A stretch of 64,000 bases of DNA. Origin: GCA-020356105 sp964347475 (lineage in GTDB: Bacteria; Pseudomonadota; Alphaproteobacteria; UBA8366; JADFVY01). Positions 36,091 to 44,576 of this stretch are shown here, one piece after another. Made by a program: the position numbers and the translations under genes. Location: the NCBI GenBank assembly GCA_964347475.1, contig CAYFYY010000015.1, forward strand, positions 1-64,000. Direction: 5' to 3'. Within the stretch, counting starts at the first letter, position 1. The number at the start of each line of letters is the position of its first letter. The notes beneath the pieces were generated by a model. That model had not been told where the DNA came from and made no database searches. It was given only the letters and a program-made list of their open reading frames with translations.

Positions 36091-38286
36091 CTAACTCTGT
36101 TCCGATGCGCGCAGCTTTCGCACCAGGAAGCTGGCCACGTCCCGGCCGGTCGTACCGCGTCCGAACCCCGCGTCGAGGCCGCAGGCGCGTGCCAGGTCAT
36201 CGGTCACTTGCGTACCACCGGCCACCAGCAAAAGCCGCGGGCGCAAGTTGCGTTCCGTGGCCAATTCATGGAGACGACGCATGTTCGCCGTATGGACATC
36301 GGCATGGGTGATGATCGTAGAAATAAGCACGGCCCGGGCGCCGGTCTCTGTCGCGGCATCGAGAATTCTCTCCAGCGGTACGGACGTGCCAAGGTAATGG
36401 CAATGGAAGCCGTATTTCTCGATCCCGCCATGCTTGATATCGAGGATTTCGCGCAGGCCCACCGAGTGCTCGTCCTCGCCGACCGTCGCCGCGACGACGT
36501 GGACGCCGCGGGGACGCACCCAGGCCTCGATCTCCGCATCCGGCAGTGGTTGCTCGCGCTCTGCCAGCGAAAGGTCGTCGATCCTGAGGGCGACTTCGAG
36601 AACGCCCTTGATCTCGAAAACGCTGCCCTCCGCCGGGTGCATGATCCGCCGGCTGATAATCTCGGGGTCTCGGAGTCCCATATGTCGGGCCATTTCAAGC
36701 GCCGCGGCCTCGCCCACGCGCGGGCTCTCGGGTACGAACAGGGTGACGCACACAACACCGTCGCCGTGTCGCTCGACCTCGGGCCGCAGCAGGCCCTCCG
36801 CCCGTTCCGCCAGTGGCGTCTCGAGCCGCCTGTCCACGTTGTCGTCGGGATCCAGCTCGTCGATATAGCGGATCTTCGAGGGATCGCACAGCGTGCAGCC
36901 GCCGTAGTCGTCGCAGGGTTTTCCCGTATCCGTCGCGTAGCTGTTGTCCCCGAAATGGCTGCATACCGGAGCGCCGTAGCCCGCTTTGCGCGGGACCGTG
37001 CTTCCCGCGCCGCTTCCGCCATACTCATCGCGCACGATACCGTCGGCCTTGCGCTCCGGATAGTAACCGGAATCGACGAACTGACCGGCCTCGACCGCCG
37101 CGTAATAGCCGCCGTTTTCGATAATCTCTTCGAGGAAAAGAACGGCGCGCTCCTTCAGCTCCCGCACTGTGCGGGGCAACTCGCCGTCTTGGCGGATTTC
37201 GATCTGCTCCATCAGCCCGTCGACGCCCATCAGGGTCTGTCGGGCCGCGTTTACCCCCGCCACGTTGTTGTAGTGCCAGGGAATGTTGCGCCCTTCGTCC
37301 GGCGTGATCGTGCTCTGGATATCGGCCGAGGTCAGGCGCGAGATAAGCGTATCGAGCACATGCGTGACGGTGGCCTCCATCGTGTCGGACTCGACGTAGC
37401 GCGTGTTCTGTTGCGCCCGGAACCGGTAGCCCTTGAAGATGTCGCGAAGCGCCACCGCGTAGGGCAGGTCGAGGCGTAATTTCGGGGCCGGTGGCGCGGT
37501 CGGCGGCACGGTAGACAGGCCGATCTGGCCGGGCGCCATGCCCGCCTTCCGCGAGTACGCGGTGTTGATGCCGTGCTGCACGAACAGCTCGGGCGTGACT
37601 TTCCAGGCTTGCTTCGCCGTGGCGTTGGCGTTGTGCGCGCCGTCGATCTGCAAGAGGCCGCCATCCGCCATGATCTTCTTGGCCTCCGCCGCATCGACGA
37701 AGGAGCGGTGCATGTTGATGTTGCGATAGAGCACATTGTACTGCGGGTCCTGGTGGGCCCCGTTGACGCCTTCCTCGACGAAGAGGACGGCCATTTCCGG
37801 CCCGGCGAGGCCGCTGACATAGGAGTGGAAATTGATCGGCCGCCCCACCTCCTCCTCGATCGCGTCCAGCGCCTTGCGGCTGGCGCGAAGCTGCTTGCGC
37901 GTGATCGGAATGCCGCCGACACCTTCCGGCGTACCCTCGATCAGACCGTCGATATGGGACTGGCCGGTGGTCCGGATGACCATGATGTGGTCGGCGCCAT
38001 GCCAGGCCGCCATGCGCATTCGGCGCAGATCGTCCTCGAACCGCCCCGATGCGATCTCGGTGGTGATCACGAAGTCGCATTGCGGGTCGATATCGCCGAC
38101 CGCATGCGCCGAGGGGAGCGGGATGGAGCGGTCGAGAGTCTCGGAGGTGTCCTTGTAGACGAAGGGGCCGATTTGCTGGTCCTCGACTTTGTGGCGCCAG
38201 GTCCATCCCTTGCGCTTCGGGCGATATTTGCCGAGGTCCTTCAGGACCTCCCGCAGGTCGAGTTTCCGGTCCGCCGCGAGCTTCAT
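36091..38286 (-). CDS. oraE: D-ornithine 4,5-aminomutase, large subunit OraE
   Basis: 731 residues. Coenzyme-B12- and PLP-dependent mutase moving the terminal amino group of D-ornithine to C4, giving (2R,4S)-2,4-diaminopentanoate. The C-terminal Rossmann domain has the base-off B12 motif DEHSVG with His607 and, 11 residues on, Lys618 in ILDIKHGG; the clostridial enzyme has its cobalt-ligand His and PLP Lys with the same spacing. Length is that of OraE. Its start overlaps the oraS stop by 4 bp. Confidence 0.95.
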   Translation of the reverse strand: MKLAADRKLDLREVLKDLGKYRPKRKGWTWRHKVEDQQIGPFVYKDTSETLDRSIPLPSAHAVGDIDPQCDFVITTEIASGRFEDDLRRMRMAAWHGADHIMVIRTTGQSHIDGLIEGTPEGVGGIPITRKQLRASRKALDAIEEEVGRPINFHSYVSGLAGPEMAVLFVEEGVNGAHQDPQYNVLYRNINMHRSFVDAAEAKKIMADGGLLQIDGAHNANATAKQAWKVTPELFVQHGINTAYSRKAGMAPGQIGLSTVPPTAPPAPKLRLDLPYAVALRDIFKGYRFRAQQNTRYVESDTMEATVTHVLDTLISRLTSADIQSTITPDEGRNIPWHYNNVAGVNAARQTLMGVDGLMEQIEIRQDGELPRTVRELKERAVLFLEEIIENGGYYAAVEAGQFVDSGYYPERKADGIVRDEYGGSGAGSTVPRKAGYGAPVCSHFGDNSYATDTGKPCDDYGGCTLCDPSKIRYIDELDPDDNVDRRLETPLAERAEGLLRPEVERHGDGVVCVTLFVPESPRVGEAAALEMARHMGLRDPEIISRRIMHPAEGSVFEIKGVLEVALRIDDLSLAEREQPLPDAEIEAWVRPRGVHVVAATVGEDEHSVGLREILDIKHGGIEKYGFHCHYLGTSVPLERILDAATETGARAVLISTIITHADVHTANMRRLHELATERNLRPRLLLVAGGTQVTDDLARACGLDAGFGRGTTGRDVASFLVRKLRASEQS

Positions 38287-38636
38287 CGGACGAGGTCCTC
38301 CCAGAAGCGTCCCGCCAGCAACGCGTCTCCCGCTTCGCGCGGGGCGATCCGCCTGGCCTTCGCCAGTTCGAGGACCAGGCGTCCCGCGCCATGGCCGAGA
38401 AGATTGCGCTCCTGCATCATGGCCACGAGGTTGCCGGCCTCGATGCTGGAAAAGCCCATCCGCAGCAGCACCGAGCGCTCGATGGATGGCGTCGTACGGG
38501 TCCGGGCCTCCGCGACCAGCGGTTCGACGATCTTTTCGACGAGTTGCCAGAAGTAGTTGTGAAGATCCTCGTCCGACATGTCCTTGAGCCGGGCACGGCG
38601 CTTCGCGAAATCGTCCGGTCGTTCAACGCATGTCAT
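38283..38636 (-). CDS. oraS: D-ornithine 4,5-aminomutase, small subunit OraS
   Basis: 117 residues. The diagnostic stretch LHNYFWQLVEKIVEPLV then PSIERSVLLRMGFSSIEA is the OraS signature. It partners OraE in an alpha2-beta2 complex. It overlaps oraE (4 bp) and ortB (14 bp), so it is translationally coupled to both. Confidence 0.94.
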   Translation of the reverse strand: MTCVERPDDFAKRRARLKDMSDEDLHNYFWQLVEKIVEPLVAEARTRTTPSIERSVLLRMGFSSIEAGNLVAMMQERNLLGHGAGRLVLELAKARRIAPREAGDALLAGRFWEDLVR

Positions 38637-40035
38637 CGATCACCTTCCGCACATAGGATTGGTCGGACCGGGTCTCGTCGGCCAGGAACGCGAAATCGGA
38701 TTCGGTCAATTGTTCGCCTTCCGCCAGCGAGGCGATGGCATTGCGCAGATAGGAGCGTCGGACGTGATCGAGATCCAGGTCGACCACGGCGATCTGCGAC
38801 GGATGCTCGGGAATGACGATGGCCCGGCCGGGCCTGTTGTTTCTCGGATCGCCGCGCACGACCGCAATGCCCAGCCGCTTGGCGAGGTTCAGCTGCGCGA
38901 TCGGATGCTTGCCGGCACCGGTGTACTCGGTCTCCTGGACGACGAGGATGCGGTCCTCGTCCATCATGCGCGCGATGGCGAACGCGGCGGCGAGCGAGGT
39001 GTTGCCGGCCGCGCCCCGGTCCAGCCCCTCGAGTTCCGCCAGCACCTGCGTCATGTAGAACACCTCGCCCTGGGTCACGGTGACGAAGCGGTCGATATAG
39101 CGCAGCGGGCGGGCGGCGTTTCGCGGCACGTCGGCCCGGTCCGGCCAGGTCGTAAACGGCACCGAGAAGCCGGTATGGCCGGTGGTGAAGGACTTCCTGT
39201 TGAAGTCATGGTCGGAGGCCATGTGGAGCCCGGCGAGATCGACGCTGACCGCGACGATTTCGGTTTCGGCGGCGCCGGCTTTCCGCAATCCGCGGGCCGT
39301 GCCGGTGACATTGCCGCCGCCGGCATGGGTGACTGCGACGACGTCGGGAAAGCGCCCGGTCCGCTCGCGCACCTGCTGGGCCAACTCATACCCGAGCGTC
39401 TCGATGCCGAGGATCGAGTATGGCGTATACAGCGATGCGTTGAAGTATCCGGTTTCCTCGAGCACTCTCAGAAACACGTAGAACAGCTCCGGCCCGACCG
39501 AGAGCCGGATGACTTCGGCGCCATAGGCCTCGCAGGCCCGGGTCTTCTCCGCGATCTCGGGCTGGGCGATGCCCTCGCTGTCGAAAGCCTCCTGCACGAC
39601 GATGCAGCGCAGGCCCGCCTTGGCGGCCTGCGATGCGACGGCCGCGCCGTAATTGCCGCTGGTCGCGGCGGCGACGCCGTCGTAGCCGCGCTTCCTGGCC
39701 TCGTGGACCGAGAGCGAGGCCCGCCGGTCCTTGAACGAGCCCGACGGGTTCCTGGCCTCGTCCTTGACGAAGATGCGGGCGCCCTTGCCGGGGTCCGCAA
39801 CGCAGCGAACGACCTCGGTGATGTTCTCGAGTTCGACGAGCGGCGTCTCGCCGACCGCCGTGCGGCTCTGCACCGCCCGCGCCGTATCGATGTCGTAGCC
39901 GGTGTCGGCCAGCAGGCGCTCGTAATCGAAGGCCAGCGCGCCCGTCGCATATTGCTGGTAATCGAGGCCGATGGCATCGCGCACGATCTCGCCTCGCCGG
40001 GCCATGATTTCCGCGTAGCCGGGCCTCGGTTTCAT
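38623..40035 (-). CDS. ortB: 2-amino-4-oxopentanoate thiolase, beta subunit OrtB
   Basis: 470-residue fold-type II PLP protein (threonine-synthase-like). PLP lysine K102 in NPSGSFKDRRAS; phosphate-cup region AATSGNYGAAVA. With OrtA it splits 2-amino-4-oxopentanoate with CoA to alanine and acetyl-CoA. Threonine synthase-like proteins occur elsewhere, but the size and position between ortA and oraS make OrtB the clear reading. The start overlaps the ortA stop by 4 bp. Confidence 0.93.
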   Translation of the reverse strand: MKPRPGYAEIMARRGEIVRDAIGLDYQQYATGALAFDYERLLADTGYDIDTARAVQSRTAVGETPLVELENITEVVRCVADPGKGARIFVKDEARNPSGSFKDRRASLSVHEARKRGYDGVAAATSGNYGAAVASQAAKAGLRCIVVQEAFDSEGIAQPEIAEKTRACEAYGAEVIRLSVGPELFYVFLRVLEETGYFNASLYTPYSILGIETLGYELAQQVRERTGRFPDVVAVTHAGGGNVTGTARGLRKAGAAETEIVAVSVDLAGLHMASDHDFNRKSFTTGHTGFSVPFTTWPDRADVPRNAARPLRYIDRFVTVTQGEVFYMTQVLAELEGLDRGAAGNTSLAAAFAIARMMDEDRILVVQETEYTGAGKHPIAQLNLAKRLGIAVVRGDPRNNRPGRAIVIPEHPSQIAVVDLDLDHVRRSYLRNAIASLAEGEQLTESDFAFLADETRSDQSYVRKVIDDMR

Positions 40036-40346
40036 CGGATGCGTCCCTTGTCCCGCAGCATGGCGCGGACCTCGCCGCCGATGCCTGTGAGCTCCGCGAT
40101 CGGCGGGCCGAAGCCATGGGTGTAGGCGGGATTGACAGCGCTGAGCGTGCCGCGAAGGCGGCGTCCGGCCGGGGTCACGATCGTAACGTCCTCGCCGAGC
40201 ACCGCGGGCTCGGCGAGAAATCCCTTCGCGCGCATCTCCAGAGGCAGCTGCCGGGTGTCGTCTGGAACCTGCGGCGCGCGGCCTCCGGCGGGCAGCACGA
40301 TACCGTGGATCTCGACCCAGGTCCCCTTGGCGACCGGCTCAGCCAT
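40032..40346 (-). CDS. ortA: 2-amino-4-oxopentanoate thiolase, alpha subunit OrtA
   Basis: 104 residues. Sequence WVEIHGIVLPAGGRAPQVPDDT...PLEMRAKGFL matches the small OrtA subunit, which is needed with OrtB for the thiolytic step. ATG 40346 overlaps the end of ord by 8 bp; the upstream in-frame extension lies inside ord. The C-terminal part (NPAYTHGFGPPIAELTGIG) is conserved in the family. Confidence 0.92.
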   Translation of the reverse strand: MAEPVAKGTWVEIHGIVLPAGGRAPQVPDDTRQLPLEMRAKGFLAEPAVLGEDVTIVTPAGRRLRGTLSAVNPAYTHGFGPPIAELTGIGGEVRAMLRDKGRIR

Positions 40347-41406
40347 GTCGCCGCTCCCGGAGCCGCTCGTGGACAAGGCCGCGGGCATCGCCCAGCATCG
40401 CCGCCGGGACCGGCAGATCCGCCATCCCGTGCAGGCCGGGATCCGCATTCAGGACTCGCGGGATCATGTTCACGGCGAGGGCCGCGGTGGCCTCTCCGCC
40501 CGGGATTTCCGGGCGTCCCGAAAGGCGCAGGTTCGGGGTTCCCGTGATCTCGATGCTGTCGCCGGTCTCGATACCCTCGAGTCCCGGATGGATCTGCTGC
40601 GGATGGATCAGCGTGATGACGGGCTGGCCGTTGCGGTAGGCGACCGCGGTGTGCAGGCAGCCCGCGACCTGGCCCGGCTCGACCGTAACGACGGGCGTCT
40701 CGCGCCGGACCTGCGTGACGATGGGCTCGCGGCTCTCCTCGATGCGGTCGATCTCCCAGCCGATGGCATCCGCGATCATGCGAATCGAGTCCGGGAAGCC
40801 GATATGGCCGACGACGCGGCCGTGCTCGAGCCCCTCCCGGAACGCGCGGGGCGTCAGGCCGACGCCCTGGCTCGCCAGGACCGACGGGCCGTAGGGCGAG
40901 AGGTCGTTGCTGCGCTTTGCGGTAATGGACTCGATGGCGGCGCACACGCCGGTGAGGGCGATGACGAGAAGGTCGAACACGAAACCGGGATTGACGCCGG
41001 TTCCGAGGGCGGACACGCCCTTGGCAACGGCCAGGCGATCGATCTCCGCGGCGATCTCCGGGCCGTGATGCGCGGGATAGGCCATCTCTTCGGCGATCGA
41101 GATCACATGGACGCCACGATCCAGCAGCGTGACGATCTCATCCCTGGCATCGACCAGCCGCGAGCAGGTCGCATGTATCGCGACCTCGGGCCGTGCCGCA
41201 TCGGTCACGCCGGCCAGGTCGTTGGCGATCGCCAGGCCAAGATCGCGCTCCAGTCCGATTGCCCGGCCGAGATCCGTGCCGGCGCGCGCCGCCCGCCGGC
41301 CGTATGCGCCGACGAGGTCGAGCCCCTTCTTGCACAGAACGAGGCGGGCTATCCTGCTCCCCATCTGGCCCGTCCCGACCACCAGGATCCGGATCGGATC
41401 GCGCAT
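40339..41406 (-). CDS. ord: 2,4-diaminopentanoate dehydrogenase Ord
   Basis: 355 residues. N-terminal Rossmann loop VVGTGQMGSRIA (about 9-20); a DapB/saccharopine-dehydrogenase-like architecture follows. Oxidatively deaminates 2,4-diaminopentanoate at C4 to 2-amino-4-oxopentanoate, making NAD(P)H and ammonia. It is the first gene of the unit ord-ortA-ortB-oraS-oraE-orr-alr. Only 66 bp separate it from the upstream hsp20 gene on the same strand, so the promoter is in that gap or shared with hsp20. No B12 riboswitch is visible there. Confidence 0.93.
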   Translation of the reverse strand: MRDPIRILVVGTGQMGSRIARLVLCKKGLDLVGAYGRRAARAGTDLGRAIGLERDLGLAIANDLAGVTDAARPEVAIHATCSRLVDARDEIVTLLDRGVHVISIAEEMAYPAHHGPEIAAEIDRLAVAKGVSALGTGVNPGFVFDLLVIALTGVCAAIESITAKRSNDLSPYGPSVLASQGVGLTPRAFREGLEHGRVVGHIGFPDSIRMIADAIGWEIDRIEESREPIVTQVRRETPVVTVEPGQVAGCLHTAVAYRNGQPVITLIHPQQIHPGLEGIETGDSIEITGTPNLRLSGRPEIPGGEATAALAVNMIPRVLNADPGLHGMADLPVPAAMLGDARGLVHERLRERRHG

Positions 41407-41472
41407 GCGTGAGCCTTTCTGTCGCTTCCAGCAGGGCGGCGCCGGCCGGCCGCCGCAATGCGTCGCCGCGAG

Positions 41473-41961
41473 TCACCCGATGGGAATGCGCCGTCCGGCT
41501 GTCGGCTTGCCGGGCGCGGCCTTGGGCAGGACGATCGTCAGCGTCCCCCGGCGATAGGTGGCCTTGATCCCGGCCTCGGCGATCGCCGGTCCGATGGCGA
41601 TCGCCCGCTCGAAGCGGCCGAACTCGCGCTCCCGCAACGCATGGTGCTGGTTCTTGGCCTCCGGCGGGATCTCATTGTCGCCGCAGATGCTGAGGATGCC
41701 GCCGCCGAAGGTGACGTCGATTTCGTCTGGCGCCACGCCCGGCAGCTCGACCTGGACGGTGACCGCGTCCGCGTCTTCGGCGACGTCCATCTGCGGCGAC
41801 AGGTCGATGCCGGACACCGGGCGCGCCGTCGGCGAGCCGAGGCCGCGCCAGTAGTCCTCGACCGTCTCGGTCATCGCCTGGCGCAGGTCTTCCAGGGGGC
41901 GCGGCACGTGCCGCGGCGCCCATGCCCTCCAGTACCAAATCGGGGGTCCTCGATCAGCCAT
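41473..41961 (-). CDS. Hsp20/alpha-crystallin family small heat-shock protein
   Basis: 162 residues. The alpha-crystallin domain spans about 55-150, with VTVQVELPGVAPDEIDV and GIKATYRRGTLTIVLPK (the G-x-L-T-I-x-L-P motif), and a C-terminal IPI anchor (RRIPIG). ATP-independent holdase chaperone. ATG 41961 is supported by GAGG upstream. A perfect FNR/FixK-type box lies 67 bp before the start (42028-42041), suggesting induction under low oxygen. Confidence 0.93.
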   Translation of the reverse strand: MADRGPPIWYWRAWAPRHVPRPLEDLRQAMTETVEDYWRGLGSPTARPVSGIDLSPQMDVAEDADAVTVQVELPGVAPDEIDVTFGGGILSICGDNEIPPEAKNQHHALREREFGRFERAIAIGPAIAEAGIKATYRRGTLTIVLPKAAPGKPTAGRRIPIG

Positions 41962-42027
41962 GACGAACCTCGTCGAAGCCGGAGGATCAAATCGCCATAT
42001 GGTACGACCGGGCCGCCTGCCGGGGCA

Positions 42028-42041
42028 TTGACCCATGTCAA
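42028..42041 (-). promoter_or_regulatory. FNR/FixK/Anr-type binding site upstream of hsp20
   Basis: Perfect dyad TTGAC-N4-GTCAA. On the minus strand a TACCAT -10-like hexamer lies at 41999-42004; a start near 41992 would place the box centre about 42 bp upstream, the class II activator position. The plus-strand gene at 42175 is 134 bp away. Confidence 0.65.
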
Positions 42042-42174
42042 CGGCCGGGCCCGCTTTGATCTGCGTCATGGGCGCGGGCCGCGCCCTGTGGTCCAATGCC
42101 GGGTCCGAAGGACTGACCCAGTCCCGATCCGTTCCCGAGGGGCGGCCACGAGCGACCACGGGGCCGAGCACGAG

Positions 42175-42420
42175 ATGGCTCACACGCACGAGCGCCTGAT
42201 CGCGCAGTTCCCGCGCTACGAGCGGCAGATCCGCGAGCTCGCCGCATCGGATGCGGAATTCGACGAGCTCGCGGCCGAGTACGAGACTCTGCGCAGCGAG
42301 ATCCACGACCTGGAAGCGTCCGGCGACGTCGGGCCCGATTACACGGATCTCTGCGATCGCCGCGACGATCTGCAGGAAACGCTGGTCATCATGATGCAGG
42401 AAGCCGAGAGCGCCGCCTGA
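42175..42420 (+). CDS. YdcH family (DUF465) protein
   Basis: 81 residues, mostly helical coiled coil: LIAQFPRYERQIRELAASDAEF...EYETLRSEIHDLE. The pattern of a short hairpin with conserved L-x4-P-x-x-x-x-x-I-x-x-L and D-x-E-F matches the YdcH/DUF465 family of small cytosolic proteins of unknown function. ATG 42175 gives the standard start MAHTHERLIAQFP. Confidence 0.8.
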   Translation: MAHTHERLIAQFPRYERQIRELAASDAEFDELAAEYETLRSEIHDLEASGDVGPDYTDLCDRRDDLQETLVIMMQEAESAA

Positions 42421-43060
42421 CGCGGGGCTCTCGCGGGGATCATGGCCGGGCTGGCGGGGGCACAGGCCTGGCGGGTGATCTTTAACGCCTACCCCGGGGC
42501 CCGGCAGATAGCGCCGTTGAGCTCTGCACCGAGGCGAGACGGCGGCGCGCCAAGGCGCACGCCTTGTCGACCGCGGTGGACGGCAAACTCGCCGGCTTCG
42601 CCGATGTCGGCACCTGGGCCGAGGTGGCCGTCGAAGACGAAAGCAAGATGGTCGCGCGCGGCAAGCAAGGCAGAGCCGCAACCAACGCTACGAAGGTCGG
42701 CCCCATGACCGAGGACGCAGGACAGCGCTACCTGCGCCTGCCCATGCTGCACGCCGGTGGGTGCGCTTGGCATTCATCGCTGGGCATTCGCCGGCTAGCA
42801 GCATGGGGTTCGCGATTGTCCGCGACCATTTGCTCGATCTGGGGGAACGGATGTTCCCTTGGCGTTGTCGCCGAAATCCAGAAGCATTCGGCAATTTTGG
42901 GGCTCCGGGGCAGGCAGCCTGATTCGTTCGCCGCCGTTGGGCATGACAGTGGCTGGTGTACGGGCATATCACGGCCTCGCCGAATACCCGCCGGCGATCC
43001 GCGGAGAAGCGCGCCGCGAAATCCGGGATGCCCGGGCCAGGATCTACGACCATTCGCAAG

Positions 43061-43190
43061 CGCGGGTCCTTCCCGGCCGGGCGCCAATTGCGGGTACGGC
43101 GCGGTGCGGGTTGTCGCCAGTGTCGGTGTTCGAAATTCCGGTTAAAGGCCCGGTTAAACAGGTTAAATCAAGAGGTTAAGGTCGACGCCG
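43061..43190. repeat. Dispersed repeat, copy B (GGTTAA-rich)
   Basis: Second copy of the repeat at 31046-31163, same orientation. It has four GGTTAA motifs (one extra relative to copy A). Weaker similarity continues to about 43300. It lies on the far side of the ornithine operon from copy A. Confidence 0.8.
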
Positions 43191-43351
43191 GGAGTCGCAG
43201 ATCATGGCGGTGTGCCGGGTCGGAGCGCCACCGATTCGATTTCGCCGACATTCTCGATGTTCTGTTTCCGCATTTCGACGAGAAAGCGCAGCTTGGCTGT
43301 AAGAACAGCCCGCCATGCATGATCTATCAAAGACGGAACTTGAACCGAGCA

Positions 43352-43382
43352 GTCGCAGGTTCAAATCGGGGGCCCGCAACCA
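43352..43382 (+). other. Partial initiator-tRNA-like 3' end
   Basis: GTCGCAGGTTCAAATC (43352-43367) and CCCGCAACCA (43373-43382) match the T-arm and the acceptor/CCA end of alphaproteobacterial tRNA-fMet, but the T-stem complement between them is replaced, so it cannot fold as a tRNA. Probably an attachment-site relic or dispersed fragment. Confidence 0.5.
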
Positions 43383-43406
43383 CCTATGCCGAACACGTTT
43401 GAGGTG
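43370..43406. repeat. 37-bp direct repeat, left copy
   Basis: Matches 55063-55099 in the same orientation at about 30 of 37 positions, starting GGGCCCGCAA and continuing past the tRNA-like CCA. The two copies bracket the peptide transport/hydrolase block. Confidence 0.65.
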
Positions 43407-43589
43407 GGGCCGACGGTCCGCTCTAGAGCCCGCTACGTACATGAGCGATCCTCGCTCCTAACCGCAGCTTTTAGCGAGGAGCCGTCGATTCGCGATCCCG
43501 GCCATTACCCGTAACGTCGCTTGTAACAGGCTCTGCATATGCCGCTTTTGGGCGCGATCATGATAGATCGGTAACCGGGTCGGACGACA

Positions 43590-44540
43590 TCAGCCCACGG
43601 CCGCAGCGAACACCCGCATGAAATTCCCGCCGCTGATCTTTTCGATGTCGGCCCGTGCCATGCCGCGCGCCCGCAGCGCATCGGGGATCACGTAAAAGGC
43701 GGAATAATCGTCCCAGACCGGCGCGCGGACGGCATCCATATCGGTGCCGATGCCCACATGATCGACACCGACCGCGTCGGTGAGCCGGACGATATTGTCG
43801 ATGTAGTCGTCGAAATCATCGACGGCGAGCCGCGTCGCCCAGGCACCGATCATGCCGCCGGTCGAGGCGATCAGCCGCGCATGGTCTTCATCGATGCAGC
43901 GCGGGTGCCGGTCGCCCAGAATGCTGTGCGACAGGATGATCGGTCGATCGGTCGCACGAACGACGCCCTTCACCGTCTCGAAGGTGGCGTGCGCCACGTC
44001 GACGAGGATGCCGAGCCTGGCGCATTCCCCGACGACGTCGCGACCGAACGCCTTCAAGCCGCCATGGCGCGGCAGTTCGGTCTGGATATCGCCGAGCTCG
44101 TTGATCCGGTAGTGGACGAGCTGCATCACACGCACGCCACGGCCATGGAAGTGTGCCACGCGATCGACCCGTCCCTCGAGGCAGTCGAGACCCTCGATCG
44201 CCGCAACGATCGCGCCGCCCGTCTCCCGCAACCCCTCGATATCGGCAACCGTCGCCGCCGGCCACGTGCCGGCGCGTCGGCATGTCTCCCACAACGCATC
44301 GAGATCGCTCTCGGCGCCGTCGAACAGCTCGCCCGGTTGGGGCTCGCGCAACAATCGCAATCCCCGGTCCGTCATGCCGATGACGCTGCGGTCGCCGATC
44401 ACCGCCGCAATGCATGCGGTCATGCCGCCCCGGCGCATCTCCTCGATCCGCGCCACGCCGCATGCCGGATCCTCGAAGAACCGCCCGAGATGGCAGTGAC
44501 TGTCGATGGCGTAAGCGACGCCGCCCCGGCCGGACGTCAT
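43590..44540 (-). CDS. Membrane dipeptidase (peptidase M19)
   Basis: 316 residues. M19 renal-dipeptidase fold: AIDSHCHLG carries the first zinc ligands, with IAAIEGLDCLEG (bridging Glu), ILVDVAHATFETV (His), PIILSHS and a late HVGIGTDMDAV (Asp). Such enzymes cleave L-,L- and often L-,D-dipeptides. No signal peptide, so cytosolic. It is the last gene of the unit that begins with a peptide-binding protein, 37 bp behind an N-formylglutamate amidohydrolase gene. Confidence 0.88.
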   Translation of the reverse strand: MTSGRGGVAYAIDSHCHLGRFFEDPACGVARIEEMRRGGMTACIAAVIGDRSVIGMTDRGLRLLREPQPGELFDGAESDLDALWETCRRAGTWPAATVADIEGLRETGGAIVAAIEGLDCLEGRVDRVAHFHGRGVRVMQLVHYRINELGDIQTELPRHGGLKAFGRDVVGECARLGILVDVAHATFETVKGVVRATDRPIILSHSILGDRHPRCIDEDHARLIASTGGMIGAWATRLAVDDFDDYIDNIVRLTDAVGVDHVGIGTDMDAVRAPVWDDYSAFYVIPDALRARGMARADIEKISGGNFMRVFAAAVG

Positions 44541-44576
44541 CGCAGCTCCTCCATTATCCGCCCCATATTGGCCGCG

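Larger units (their letters stand above)
42421..43589. other. Gene-poor region with repeat copy B and a tRNA-fMet-like fragment
   Basis: 1169 bp without a gene I can support. One plus-strand frame from about 42486 to 42750 reads AVELCTEARRRRAKAHAL and may be a decayed gene, but it runs into the repeat. Positions 43061-43190 are repeat copy B; 43352-43406 resemble an initiator-tRNA 3' end plus a direct repeat. The rest, up to the M19 dipeptidase stop at 43590, is featureless. Confidence 0.6.

Noticed and set aside
41407..41472. B12 riboswitch upstream of ord
   Set aside because: Only 66 bp are available and no B12-box-like sequence is visible; a cobalamin riboswitch needs about 200 nt.
42486..43145. 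Plus-strand frame reading AVELCTEARRRRAKAHAL...
   Set aside because: Overlaps repeat copy B, has no recognisable domain or ribosome site; at best a decayed gene, so only noted in the region entry.
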